Positions 17,409 through 25,730 of a stretch of DNA of 64,000 nucleotides are shown piece after piece. The position numbers were made by a program, and so were the translations under genes. The DNA is taken from contig NZ_CP011479.1 in the NCBI RefSeq assembly GCF_001011155.1, forward strand, positions 1,072,501 to 1,136,500, written 5' to 3'. The stretch's first letter is position 1, and each line of letters begins with the position of its first letter. Below the pieces are notes generated by a model. It worked only from the letters and a program-made list of their open reading frames with translations. It did not search any database and was not told the DNA's origin. This stretch comes from Hoeflea sp. IMCC20628. GTDB taxonomy: Bacteria > Pseudomonadota > Alphaproteobacteria > Rhizobiales > Rhizobiaceae.

Positions 17409-18815
17409 TCACCGCCAGAAGACAGTCTCGCCATTGATCGGCAGCGCCATAAATCCCGGCCACATCTTCTGGATTGCGGCATGAAATACAGCATTCTTGC
17501 GCCGTTTGTCCAAAGGCGCGCTCAAAAATGCTTCCAGCAGCGCACGGCAGCTGAACATCACGTGGGTGTCAAAGGCGATGTCGCTTTCAAGGCACAGTTC
17601 GGACAGCCATGTTCCCATGCGGTGTTCCCAGTGAAATACATCCAGCAAATCAACCTCCGTCACGCGCCAGTATTGTGCGCGTTCCGCCCAGGCTTCAAAG
17701 GCAGCGATATCGACGTCGCGGTCCGCGAGATCACCACCCCAGGCTTTGACCAGGGGTTCGATCGATTCGGGCACAAAGCACTTGTCGGGATCGCGAAAGA
17801 AACTGCGGGCGATTTCTCCACCACTCGATCGTATGTGCAGAGCGTTCTGGGGAAAATTCAACGTGTAGGCGTAGGAGCCGCGAGGGAAGTGCGGACGCGG
17901 CGAAATTCGGCTCATCACGGATTCGAATTCTTCGCGGGATTTGGCCGGAACGCGCACATTGGTATCGAGTGCCTTGTGTTTGAGCCCGAGTTTCAGTGCC
18001 GCAGACTTGGCAAAATACATATCCACAAGGTGATGATTGCCGTTGGAATAGGTAAAGCATGTCAGCGCCTTGGCCTGTTCGCGGCTTGCTGCGAGGGTGA
18101 TGCGGCTGTCGAGGCCGGCCGTCAGAGAGAACACCAGAGGGCATGGCCGATTCGCCAGGCCATTCATCGTCGTGGTCATGATGGCGGCAACCCGGCTTGC
18201 AGCCTCCTGCACTGACACCTCGCCGATCTCCTTGCGGGGCCAGAAGCGGGAGATCTTGCGTGTCGCCGTGTCAAGCGTCTGGTTGGGCGTTAGCACGTGA
18301 ATGTCGCGCCAAGGGGTAAAGTCGCCCGGCAAGCCATACATGACGCGACGGCTCAAGCGTGCGGCGATCTCCGCGTTGGGGGCCGCGCCAGCAACATCAG
18401 CCACGAGTGCTGCGTGCGATCCGGCGACAAACGGCGTGCTCAATGCATAGTAGACCGGTCGTGAACCTATCGCGTCCGGAGCAATTTCTGATGACACCGT
18501 ATCACCAAATATCAACACGAACCGGCCTGACCAATGGTCGGTTTCGGTCAGTAATGCAGTGCGTTCAAGGCCGGCACAGGCCGCAAGAATATCCGGCTCT
18601 TGCGCAGACGGTCGACGGACATCGACAAAATGGCCCAGAACGGCAATCCAGCGCTCGCCCGATTGGGTTGTCCACAGTGGTGTGCGTGGGTCGTGCCAAA
18701 GATGCAGTTGGCCGATTTGTGCTTCGATCCAGCCCGGGACCGGCATTTCAGCTGCGCGGTCTGTAAGCAAAAATCCGCGCGCGAAAGTCATCGCCTTAAC
18801 ATGGTTTGCCAACAT
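17409..18815 (-). CDS. Asparagine-synthetase-like protein (substrate unknown)
   Basis: 468 residues. The N-terminal about 190 residues resemble a glutamine-hydrolase-type fold of AsnB (TDHWSGRFVLIFGD; DAIGSRPVYYAL) but lack the N-terminal catalytic Cys. The C-terminal part has a PP-loop ATP site (FSLTAGLDSRITL, the SGGxDS position). It is therefore probably an amide-forming or adenylating enzyme using ammonia or another amine rather than glutamine. Relatives occur in polysaccharide, lasso-peptide and other natural-product clusters, but no such partners are seen. It is an orphan next to an IS element; acquisition by transfer is possible. Confidence 0.6.
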   Translation of the reverse strand: MLANHVKAMTFARGFLLTDRAAEMPVPGWIEAQIGQLHLWHDPRTPLWTTQSGERWIAVLGHFVDVRRPSAQEPDILAACAGLERTALLTETDHWSGRFVLIFGDTVSSEIAPDAIGSRPVYYALSTPFVAGSHAALVADVAGAAPNAEIAARLSRRVMYGLPGDFTPWRDIHVLTPNQTLDTATRKISRFWPRKEIGEVSVQEAASRVAAIMTTTMNGLANRPCPLVFSLTAGLDSRITLAASREQAKALTCFTYSNGNHHLVDMYFAKSAALKLGLKHKALDTNVRVPAKSREEFESVMSRISPRPHFPRGSYAYTLNFPQNALHIRSSGGEIARSFFRDPDKCFVPESIEPLVKAWGGDLADRDVDIAAFEAWAERAQYWRVTEVDLLDVFHWEHRMGTWLSELCLESDIAFDTHVMFSCRALLEAFLSAPLDKRRKNAVFHAAIQKMWPGFMALPINGETVFWR

Positions 18816-18910
18816 GTTGTTTCTGCCCCCAAGTATGGGGTCTTATTGTTGCAGGTTAATTTGTGAATTTCAAACCGAGAACCAGGAAATATTCAGATCT
18901 TGTTGCAAAG

Positions 18911-18919
18911 GCCAAATGG
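18911..18919. repeat. Left target-site duplication of the IS66-family element
   Basis: GGCCAAATG here is repeated exactly at 20294-20302. IS66 elements usually duplicate 8 bp; nine match, one possibly by chance. Confidence 0.85.
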
Positions 18920-20293
18920 TAATTACCCACCCCTGAATTTATGATTTCGGGCCTTGATGTCGGCCTACGCCAAGACGGATGCGATAACCTGGAAGGGATT
19001 TGCGCCTTTAAGGCGGGCGGTATCGACGGTTGTGCGTACATCCGCCTCGGCTTGGGCGGCCCACATGGCGCGATATCCGTTTGTCACCTTTCTCTGAATG
19101 ACCCATGGACGGAGCTTTCGCTCAGATGTGTTGTTGGTGACATCGACTTCTCCGGGATAGTCGCAAAACGTCAGCAGCTGATCGCGGGCCCGCCCGATCT
19201 TGGCCTGGAGCTTTTGGGCCAGGTCGCATGAAGTCGGGGCGCATAGAAGCCCGGCAAGCTGTTTATCGAATTTGCGCTTCTTGCTTGCGACGGTAGACGC
19301 AGCGAATGTGCTTATGGCTCTGGCGAAATCAAACACACGGCCAAACCAAAGCTGGAAGCGAAGAGGGAGATCATCCTCGCCATGTTCCAGCGCAAAGGCT
19401 GTATCACGCGCCAAATGTGCAAGGCAGGTTTGATGTCGATGGCCGTGAGATTGCTGGGCTGAATACCGATCAGATATCCATACCTCGGGGACATGGCCGC
19501 CCATGGTCTCGTGAACGACCCGTGCTGCACGGGAGTAATCGGGCTGGTGGACAACGGCATCCTTGCAATGAAAAACCCAGTGTTGGGCATTTGTGCCCTC
19601 AATACGCACACCGGTTTCGTCGCTGGCGACAACGCGGGCGGCTCGAAGGCTGGCCTTGGCGGCCTGTGCTGTGGCCTGGAAGCTCGGACGGGAGCGGGCA
19701 AACATGTTCATGATCGCGCCCTCGCTCGCATGGAGGCCGAAGATATCCATGAACACACCGCTCAGGCGTTCGTAAGACAATGCATGGAAACTCTTGAGGT
19801 AGATCGCCAGCGCGTGAATGCCTGGCCCGAACGGCGTTGCGGTTGCCACGGCAGGTGCGGTGGCTTTTGTCGTCGTGCCGCATTGCGGGCAATGACAGGA
19901 AAAACGCCGATGCCGGGTGACATGAGGACGGATCGCAGGAATATCGATCTCGTCATAGGCCCCGGCCAGCACCATCGTATCATCACCGGAAAACGCATGG
20001 CCGCATCTCTTGCAGGCGGTCGGTTCATGATCGCGAAACATGTCGGCAAAATCCGCCAGCACCCTATTGTGGGGTTCATGCCCGGGCTTGGCTCCACCCG
20101 GTCGTGAGTTGACGCGTTTCTCTTTCTTGTCCGTAGAGGGCGGCTTGGAAGACGTCCGAGAATCCTTGGCAGGCCGTTGGAGCCGAAGCACCATCTCGAT
20201 CAATTCGTCCTTGCTCAGCTGCTGCAAATCAGTCCGATCCATATCATCATGGATTCAGACATTGTGGTGCATGGCAAGGGGGTGGGTAATTAC
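18920..20293 (-). mobile_element. Complete IS66-family insertion sequence (1374 bp, single gene)
   Basis: Terminal inverted repeats are GTAATTACCCACCCCT (18920-18935) and its inverse AGGGGGTGGGTAATTAC (20277-20293, one extra G). The GTAA ends are typical of IS66. A direct repeat GGCCAAATG flanks both sides. There is one transposase gene and no tnpA/tnpB accessory genes, as in the ISBst12-type subgroup. Removing the element restores a continuous intergenic sequence upstream of the MttB-like gene. The perfect repeats suggest a recent insertion. Confidence 0.9.
18965..20242 (-). CDS. IS66-family transposase
   Basis: 425 residues, apparently intact. The N-terminal leucine-rich region (LQQLSKDELIEMVLRLQ) and SSKPPSTDKK linker are family-typical. 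A zinc-finger-like region follows (CKRCGHAFSG; CHCPQCGTTTK). The DDE residues can be placed at VVASDETGVR, VWISDRYSAQQ and NNTSERKLRP. The usual IS66 proteins are about 510-530 residues; this one is of the shorter single-gene type. Confidence 0.92.
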   Translation of the reverse strand: MDRTDLQQLSKDELIEMVLRLQRPAKDSRTSSKPPSTDKKEKRVNSRPGGAKPGHEPHNRVLADFADMFRDHEPTACKRCGHAFSGDDTMVLAGAYDEIDIPAIRPHVTRHRRFSCHCPQCGTTTKATAPAVATATPFGPGIHALAIYLKSFHALSYERLSGVFMDIFGLHASEGAIMNMFARSRPSFQATAQAAKASLRAARVVASDETGVRIEGTNAQHWVFHCKDAVVHQPDYSRAARVVHETMGGHVPEVWISDRYSAQQSHGHRHQTCLAHLARDTAFALEHGEDDLPLRFQLWFGRVFDFARAISTFAASTVASKKRKFDKQLAGLLCAPTSCDLAQKLQAKIGRARDQLLTFCDYPGEVDVTNNTSERKLRPWVIQRKVTNGYRAMWAAQAEADVRTTVDTARLKGANPFQVIASVLA

Positions 20294-20302
20294 GGCCAAA
20301 TG
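20294..20302. repeat. Right target-site duplication of the IS66-family element
   Basis: GGCCAAATG, identical to 18911-18919. Confidence 0.85.
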
Positions 20303-20352
20303 TAATCCATCTTTAAACCTCATCAGGCTCCGGTGGCTGTAATCTGATGGCT

Positions 20353-20388
20353 GTTCCTTCAGCGCCAGCGCTTGGCGCTAAAAGGAAC
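20353..20388 (+). promoter_or_regulatory. Leader hairpin upstream of the MttB-like gene
   Basis: GTTCCTT (20353-20359) pairs with AAGGAAC (20382-20388), and AGCGCCA (20361-20367) with TGGCGCT (20373-20379), giving a two-part stem with a small loop. It lies 75 nt before the likely start and has no T-run. It may be a leader structure or a remnant of an older terminator. Confidence 0.5.
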
Positions 20389-20462
20389 GCGCGCCGTAAC
20401 CATTTACCTAGCATGGACCCATGAGCGCGATGGTGCGCGAAACCAGAAGATGCAGGCTTTTG

Positions 20463-22052
20463 ATGGCTCATTCAGACATACTCTCGACGACAGACTTGGC
20501 TCAGGAAGCAGCTCCGGAAGCTGCATCGGGACGGCGCGGCAAGGGCGCTGCAGGGAGGCGTGCGGCCCGGTCGGGCGGCGGCGCCGGCCAGTCCATGCCC
20601 TTCATCATGCGCAAACTCGGCACTTATGATGTGCTGGACGAGGAAGGCCTGAGCCTGATCGAAGCCAACGCCGACAAGATTCTCGAGGAAATCGGCATCG
20701 AATTTCGCGATGACGCGGAAGCCTTGGCGCTTTGGCGAGAAGCTGGTGCGGATGTGAAGGGTGAGCGGGTCCGGTTTCCCAAGGGGCTTTGCCGCGAAAT
20801 CCTCAAGACTGCGCCTGAAGTGTTTACCCAGCATGCGCGCAATCCGGTCCGCTCGGTGCAGATCGGTGGCAAGGCAACCGTATTTGCGCCAGTCTATGGC
20901 CCACCCTTTGTCCGCGATCTTGATGGCGAGCGCCGCTATGCGACGATCGAGGATTTCCGCAATTTCGTGAAGCTTGCCTACATGGCGCCGTCGATCCACC
21001 ATTCCGGCGGCACGGTGTGCGAGCCCGTCGATGTACCGGTCAACAAGCGCCATTTCGACATGGTCTACAGCCATATGAAATACAGCGACAAGCCGTTCAT
21101 GGGCTCGGTCACGGCACCGGAACGGGCCGAAGACACCATCGAGATGTGCAAGATCCTGTTTGGCGCGGAGTTCGTCGACCAGAACTGCGTGACGCTCAAT
21201 CTGATCAACGCCAACTCGCCGATGGTGTTTGATGAAACCATGCTTGGTGCGCTGAAGGTCTATGCCCGCAACAACCAGGCCTGTGTGGTCTCCCCGTTCA
21301 TTCTCGCCGGCGCCATGAGCCCGGTGACAGTGACCGGCACGCTGACCCAGATTCTGGCTGAAGTGCTGGCCGGCGCCGCCTTCACCCAGTTGATCCGTCC
21401 AGGTGCTCCGGTCTTGTTCGGAACTTTTGCTGCCTCGATCTCGATGCAGTCGGGCGCGCCGACTTTCGGCACGCCGGAACCGGCGCTGGTCTCCTATGGC
21501 GCAGCCCAACTGGCGCGGCGGCTGAAAATCCCGTTCCGCACCGGCGGATCGCTTTGCGGCTCGAAAGTTCCGGATGCCCAGGCAGCCCATGAAAGCGCCT
21601 CGACGCTGAACATGACGCTGCTGGCGGGCACCAATTTCGCACTGCATTCGGCCGGATGGCTCGAAGGCGGGCTGGTCAGCTCCTATGAGAAATTCATGAT
21701 CGATGTCGATCAGCTGGGCATGCAGCAGCGTTTCGCCGAGGGCATTGATCTGTCGGAAACCGGCCAGGCTCTCGATGCCATTGCCGAAGTGGGACCGGGC
21801 AATCACTATCTCGGTTGCGCCCATACCCAGGCCAATTTCCAGCAGGCGTTCTTCCGCTCGTCGCTGGCGGACAACAATTCCTATGAGCAGTGGTTGGCCG
21901 AAGGCGAAAAGCGGATAGAGGAGCGGGCGCGCGATCTATGCCGATCATGGCTTGCCGGCTATGTCGCGCCTGATCTCGATCCGGCAATTGACGAGGCGCT
22001 GCTGGCCTTTATCGCGAGCCGCAAGGAGTCGATGCCCGACGCCTTCACTTGA
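20463..22052 (+). CDS. MttB-family (non-pyrrolysine) methylamine/betaine:corrinoid methyltransferase
   Basis: 529 residues from ATG 20463 (MAHSDILSTT); ATG 20421 would add 14 residues. After an N-terminal Arg/Gly-rich segment (about 23-43, GRRGKGAAGRRAARSGGGAG) comes the TMA methyltransferase barrel: LSLIEANADKILEEIGIEF, GERVRFPKGL, PSIHHSGGTVCEP, TLNLINANSPM, MQSGAPTFGTPEP, and GPGNHYLGCAHTQANF at the end. There is no in-frame TAG, so it belongs to the MtgB/MtpB-type enzymes acting on quaternary amines such as glycine or proline betaine. Linkage to a betaine transporter and GbdR-like regulator supports a betaine; the precise substrate is open. Confidence 0.88.
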   Translation: MAHSDILSTTDLAQEAAPEAASGRRGKGAAGRRAARSGGGAGQSMPFIMRKLGTYDVLDEEGLSLIEANADKILEEIGIEFRDDAEALALWREAGADVKGERVRFPKGLCREILKTAPEVFTQHARNPVRSVQIGGKATVFAPVYGPPFVRDLDGERRYATIEDFRNFVKLAYMAPSIHHSGGTVCEPVDVPVNKRHFDMVYSHMKYSDKPFMGSVTAPERAEDTIEMCKILFGAEFVDQNCVTLNLINANSPMVFDETMLGALKVYARNNQACVVSPFILAGAMSPVTVTGTLTQILAEVLAGAAFTQLIRPGAPVLFGTFAASISMQSGAPTFGTPEPALVSYGAAQLARRLKIPFRTGGSLCGSKVPDAQAAHESASTLNMTLLAGTNFALHSAGWLEGGLVSSYEKFMIDVDQLGMQQRFAEGIDLSETGQALDAIAEVGPGNHYLGCAHTQANFQQAFFRSSLADNNSYEQWLAEGEKRIEERARDLCRSWLAGYVAPDLDPAIDEALLAFIASRKESMPDAFT

Positions 22053-22152
22053 ACACAGCCCGATAAAGCCAGGGAGACAGGCGCTCAGGAGACAGTCGCT
22101 AACCTCATACACAAAGAGGTCTGGCGATCTGCGTTCAAGGATCAGGGGACCC

Positions 22153-22833
22153 GTGAATGAGCCTCGTCTGATCGCGGTGGCGCTGGAGCTGAGCGGGCTT
22201 GTGCCGCGCGGTTGGCTGGCGCCGGAGCCAGAGATTGCGCCTCTGCTTGCTGATGGAAGGCCAGCGGCCGGGATCTGCCTCATTGGCCATGCCGGTGGCG
22301 GGTTCTGGCCGGTTTTCGACACTTGGTGGCAATCCCATCCGAATTCGGATGATCCGCTCGATGACTGGTCAAAACATCTGATCAATCCTGTTGCCGCGTC
22401 GCTTGGCGCGGAGGCGGTTTATCCTTCGGACAAGCCGTGGCAGCCGTTTCAACAATGGGCAATGGCCGCAGAAGGATTGCGCCCTTCACCGCTCGGACTG
22501 CTGATCCATCCCGGATTCGGTCTCTGGCATGGTTATCGCGGCGCAATCCTGTTCGGCTCTACGGATAGGGTTGAGGCAACGGAGGCCCGGAGCATCATTT
22601 TGTCCCACCCCTGCGACGCTTGCGCGGCGAAGCCCTGCCTTTCGGCCTGTCCAGTGAGTGCGTTTGGCGCAGGTGGTTTTGACGTCAACGTCTGCCGTGG
22701 ACATCTGGCAACCGATGCCGGCCAGAAAGGCTGTGTTGATTCGGGATGCATGGCGCGCGACGCTTGCCCCGTCGGGCAGGACTATCGCTATCAAGCGGCG
22801 CAGGTCCGGTTTCACATGGCGGCTTTTCTTTAA
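22153..22833 (+). CDS. Iron-sulfur protein with ferredoxin-like C-terminus (QueG/RdhA-type cluster motif)
   Basis: 226 residues from GTG 22153, with an upstream AAGGATCAGGGG stretch as likely ribosome site. The C-terminal third has CDACAAKPCLSACPV and then CRGHLATDAGQKGC...CMARDACPVG, enough cysteines for one or two [4Fe-4S] clusters, in the style of the epoxyqueuosine reductase/reductive dehalogenase ferredoxin domain. The B12-binding catalytic half of QueG is not present. It lies 100 nt after the MttB-like gene on the same strand. A low-potential electron donor for corrinoid reactivation is an attractive guess only. Confidence 0.65.
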   Translation: MNEPRLIAVALELSGLVPRGWLAPEPEIAPLLADGRPAAGICLIGHAGGGFWPVFDTWWQSHPNSDDPLDDWSKHLINPVAASLGAEAVYPSDKPWQPFQQWAMAAEGLRPSPLGLLIHPGFGLWHGYRGAILFGSTDRVEATEARSIILSHPCDACAAKPCLSACPVSAFGAGGFDVNVCRGHLATDAGQKGCVDSGCMARDACPVGQDYRYQAAQVRFHMAAFL

Positions 22834-22922
22834 AAAAATGAGCACCACCCAAGGACTGACGGAATTCTGTCGTCTAAGCTGTGATGATGGATGTGAGTGC
22901 CACTCAAGTCTCAGAGGTCCGG

Positions 22923-23471
22923 ATGGATGAACCGGATGATCATGCGCTGGTAGCGCGTGCGTGCGAGGGTGACCGCGCTGCGTTCGCGGTTCTTGTGGCG
23001 CGTCACTATGATTTCATCCACCGTGTGGCCTGGAAATGGTGCCGCGACCCTTCGGGTGCAGAGGATATCGCCCAGAATGTCTGTCTTCGGCTCGGTGCGT
23101 CGATCCGCTCCTGGCGCAAGGAAAGCGCCTTTACCACATGGCTCTACCGGCTGATCATCAATGCGGCGCAGGATCACGCCCGGGCGTCGGCACGCGAAGT
23201 GCGCAAAACCAAAGCCTGGGCAACACATGCAATGGCGCTGGGGGAGGGGGCGGACGACACTGATGCAAGCCACACCGATGACCTTTGGACCGCAGTCCGG
23301 ACCTTACCGGACAAGCAACGCTGCGCGGTGCTGCTGGTCTATGGCGAAGAGCTGAACCACGCGGCGGCAGCGGCTGTGATGGACTGTGCCGAAAGCACGG
23401 TTTCCTATCATCTGCATGCGGCGAGGAAGCGGCTGAAACGGCTTTTGCGCGAGGCTGAGGAAGAGCAATGA
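22923..23471 (+). CDS. ECF-type RNA polymerase sigma factor
   Basis: 182 residues from ATG 22923 (MDEPDDHALV); ATG 22881 is an alternative. Region 2: AFAVLVARHYDFIHRVAWKWCRDPSGAEDIAQNVCLRL. Region 4: TLPDKQRCAVLLVYGEELNHAAAAAVMDCAESTVSYHLHAARKRL. Its stop overlaps the start of the next gene by 4 nt (ATGA at 23468-23471), so the product at 23468 is the likely partner or regulator. Confidence 0.88.
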   Translation: MDEPDDHALVARACEGDRAAFAVLVARHYDFIHRVAWKWCRDPSGAEDIAQNVCLRLGASIRSWRKESAFTTWLYRLIINAAQDHARASAREVRKTKAWATHAMALGEGADDTDASHTDDLWTAVRTLPDKQRCAVLLVYGEELNHAAAAAVMDCAESTVSYHLHAARKRLKRLLREAEEEQ

Positions 23472-25483
23472 TGGAGAATGAACTCAAGAAACTGGCCACC
23501 GGCGCGCCGCCTCCCGATGAGACTGCAAAGCGCGAAGCGCTGACTGCAGCCATGCAGGCATTTGACCAGGCAGGGCAAGAATACTCACAGGCAACCCAAG
23601 GATTTTCTGCAGCTGCACGTCTTACCCATATCGCAACCTCGATATGGAGTGGACTGATGAAAAAACCGCTGATGATAGGCTCGGCTCTTGCCACACTGAT
23701 GATCCTGCCTGCAGCAGGCTACATCACCTGGCAAATTGTGCAGGACCAGCAAGGCGGACTGGCAGGCCTGCCGGCTCCGATGGAAACACGGCTGGAGACG
23801 AAAGTCGCTGAGGCGGATGACGCTGCAAAGCTGATGGAAGAGTCCGACATGGCGCTGGCCGAACCGGAGATGGCACCACCCCCGGCGGTGTCTGCGCCGC
23901 AGGTCGCAAAACGCGCGGTCAACCCTCCCGGCGATGCCGTGGGGCAAAGCCTGCAGCGCAACCAGATGTCTGCTGCTGCGCCGAAAAATTATGCCGGCAA
24001 TGCCAATGAGCAACTGATGCAAGGACGAGTAAGGCCTTATCCGGAACCACAGATGGAGGCTGACCGAGACCGGGTTCAGGCATTCGATACCAACAGCGTC
24101 AAGTCTGTGACCGAAGAACCGGTGTCCACCTTTTCCGCCGATGTCGACACGTCGTCTTACGCGATGATGCGACGGGCGCTGAAGCAGGGTGCTATGCCGG
24201 ACCCGAAAACCGTTCGCGTCGAGGAACTGGTCAATTACTTCCCCTATGACTATCCCGGTCCGGGTAGTGCCGAAACGCCGTTCCGGGCAACGGTGACAGT
24301 GACGCCGACACCCTGGAATGCGCACACCAAGCTGCTGCATGTCGGGGTGAAAGGCTACAATGTCGCTGCTACCGAACGGCCACGGGCCAATCTGGTGTTT
24401 CTCATCGATGTGTCCGGCTCGATGAATGACGCCGACAAACTACCGCTGCTGAAATCGGCTTTCCGGCTGCTGGTCAACAAGCTTGATCCCGAAGACACGG
24501 TGTCGATCGTCACCTATGCCGGCAATGCCGGCACCGTGCTGGAGCCAACGCCGGTTTCCGAAAAACGGAAAATTCTCGACGCGATGGAGCAATTGCGCCC
24601 CGGTGGATCGACGGCTGGTGCTGCCGGGCTCGATGAAGCCTACCGGCTGGCAGAGAAAGCTTTCGTCAAGGACGGCGTCAACCGGGTCATGCTGGCCACC
24701 GACGGCGATTTCAATGTCGGCCCCAGCGGTGACGACGCACTCAAGACCATGATTGAATCCAAGCGCGAAAGCGGCGTGTTCTTGTCGGTGTTCGGTTTCG
24801 GACAGGGCAATTACAACGACCAGCTGATGCAGACGATTGCCCAGAACGGCAATGGTGTTGCGGCCTATATCGACACCTTGTCGGAGGCTGAAAAGACCTT
24901 TGTGCAGGAAGCCTCTGCGTCGCTGTTTCCGATTGCCTCGGATGTAAAATTCCAGATCGAATTCAATCCGGCTGTGGTGGCGGAGTACCGCCAGATCGGA
25001 TTTGAGACCCGGGCACTCAATCGCGAGGATTTCAACAATGACCGGGTCGACGCCGGCGAGATCGGTTCCGGCCACACGGTGACCGCGATCTATGAGATCA
25101 CCCCGGTTGGAAGCCCTGCCATCTTGAACAGCGACTTGCGTTACGGCGACAAGACGCAGACTTCAGCAGAGCCGATGCACGGTGAGGAGTATGCCTTTCT
25201 CAAGATGCGGGCAAAGACACCGGGCGAGGCGCAGAGCGAGTTGACCGAAGTTCCAGTGACCAGAGAGAACGAAATCAGCGACTTTGGTGCTGCGCCGGAA
25301 GATGTCCGGTTTTCGATCGCGGTTGCTGCGTTCGGTCAGAAGCTGCGCAAGGTGGATGCGGTGTCCCCCTATGGCTACGACGCCATCGAAAAGATTGCAT
25401 CCGAAGCTCGCGGTGACGATCCCTTTGGCTACCGATCGGAGTTTCTGCAACTGGTGCGGCTGGCTCAAGGACTGGCTCGCTAA
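23468..25483 (+). CDS. YfbK-like VWA protein with transmembrane anchor, coupled to an ECF sigma factor
   Basis: 671 residues. The cytosolic N-terminus (about 1-57) is followed by one transmembrane helix (MIGSALATLMILPAAGYITW, about 67-90) and an Ala/Pro-rich stalk. A VWF_A N-terminal region includes TFSADVDTSSYAMMRR, then comes a VWA domain with MIDAS motif DVSGSMND and ATDGDFNVG, and a DUF3520 C-terminal region ending YGYDAIEKIASEARGDDPFGYR. The topology fits a membrane protein with a periplasmic VWA domain whose short N-terminus could act on the sigma factor translated just before it. That regulatory role is inferred. Confidence 0.85.
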   Translation: MMENELKKLATGAPPPDETAKREALTAAMQAFDQAGQEYSQATQGFSAAARLTHIATSIWSGLMKKPLMIGSALATLMILPAAGYITWQIVQDQQGGLAGLPAPMETRLETKVAEADDAAKLMEESDMALAEPEMAPPPAVSAPQVAKRAVNPPGDAVGQSLQRNQMSAAAPKNYAGNANEQLMQGRVRPYPEPQMEADRDRVQAFDTNSVKSVTEEPVSTFSADVDTSSYAMMRRALKQGAMPDPKTVRVEELVNYFPYDYPGPGSAETPFRATVTVTPTPWNAHTKLLHVGVKGYNVAATERPRANLVFLIDVSGSMNDADKLPLLKSAFRLLVNKLDPEDTVSIVTYAGNAGTVLEPTPVSEKRKILDAMEQLRPGGSTAGAAGLDEAYRLAEKAFVKDGVNRVMLATDGDFNVGPSGDDALKTMIESKRESGVFLSVFGFGQGNYNDQLMQTIAQNGNGVAAYIDTLSEAEKTFVQEASASLFPIASDVKFQIEFNPAVVAEYRQIGFETRALNREDFNNDRVDAGEIGSGHTVTAIYEITPVGSPAILNSDLRYGDKTQTSAEPMHGEEYAFLKMRAKTPGEAQSELTEVPVTRENEISDFGAAPEDVRFSIAVAAFGQKLRKVDAVSPYGYDAIEKIASEARGDDPFGYRSEFLQLVRLAQGLAR

Positions 25484-25663
25484 CGCATCCGATTCCAAGG
25501 CGAACCGATAGCGTTCCATTCCGGCCGGCGTTCAGAAAACGCCGGCCGGAGTCCATCAAACGTAATGGTTTGAACTGCTTGATGTCGTGACTTTCACAAT
25601 TAAAATATAATTGAATCAAAGCGATAGGCTTGTCCACTCGATGAGTTCTTTTTTTCGTCTTGT

Positions 25664-25679
25664 AAAAGATATATCTTTT
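25664..25679. promoter_or_regulatory. Perfect palindrome, likely PadR operator
   Basis: AAAAGATATATCTTTT, a 16-bp perfect palindrome in an AT-rich stretch, 52 nt upstream of the PadR start codon. PadR-family regulators commonly bind such AT-rich palindromes in their own promoter. Autoregulation is therefore likely. Confidence 0.65.
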
Positions 25680-25730
25680 CATAAATAGTACTGCAGAACG
25701 TGCTATCGAATTTAAGGAAGGAATCAAACC

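Noticed and set aside
20463-22052. Pyrrolysine-type MttB (in-frame amber codon)
   Set aside because: The frame is open from start to TGA with no TAG, so this belongs to the non-pyrrolysine branch.
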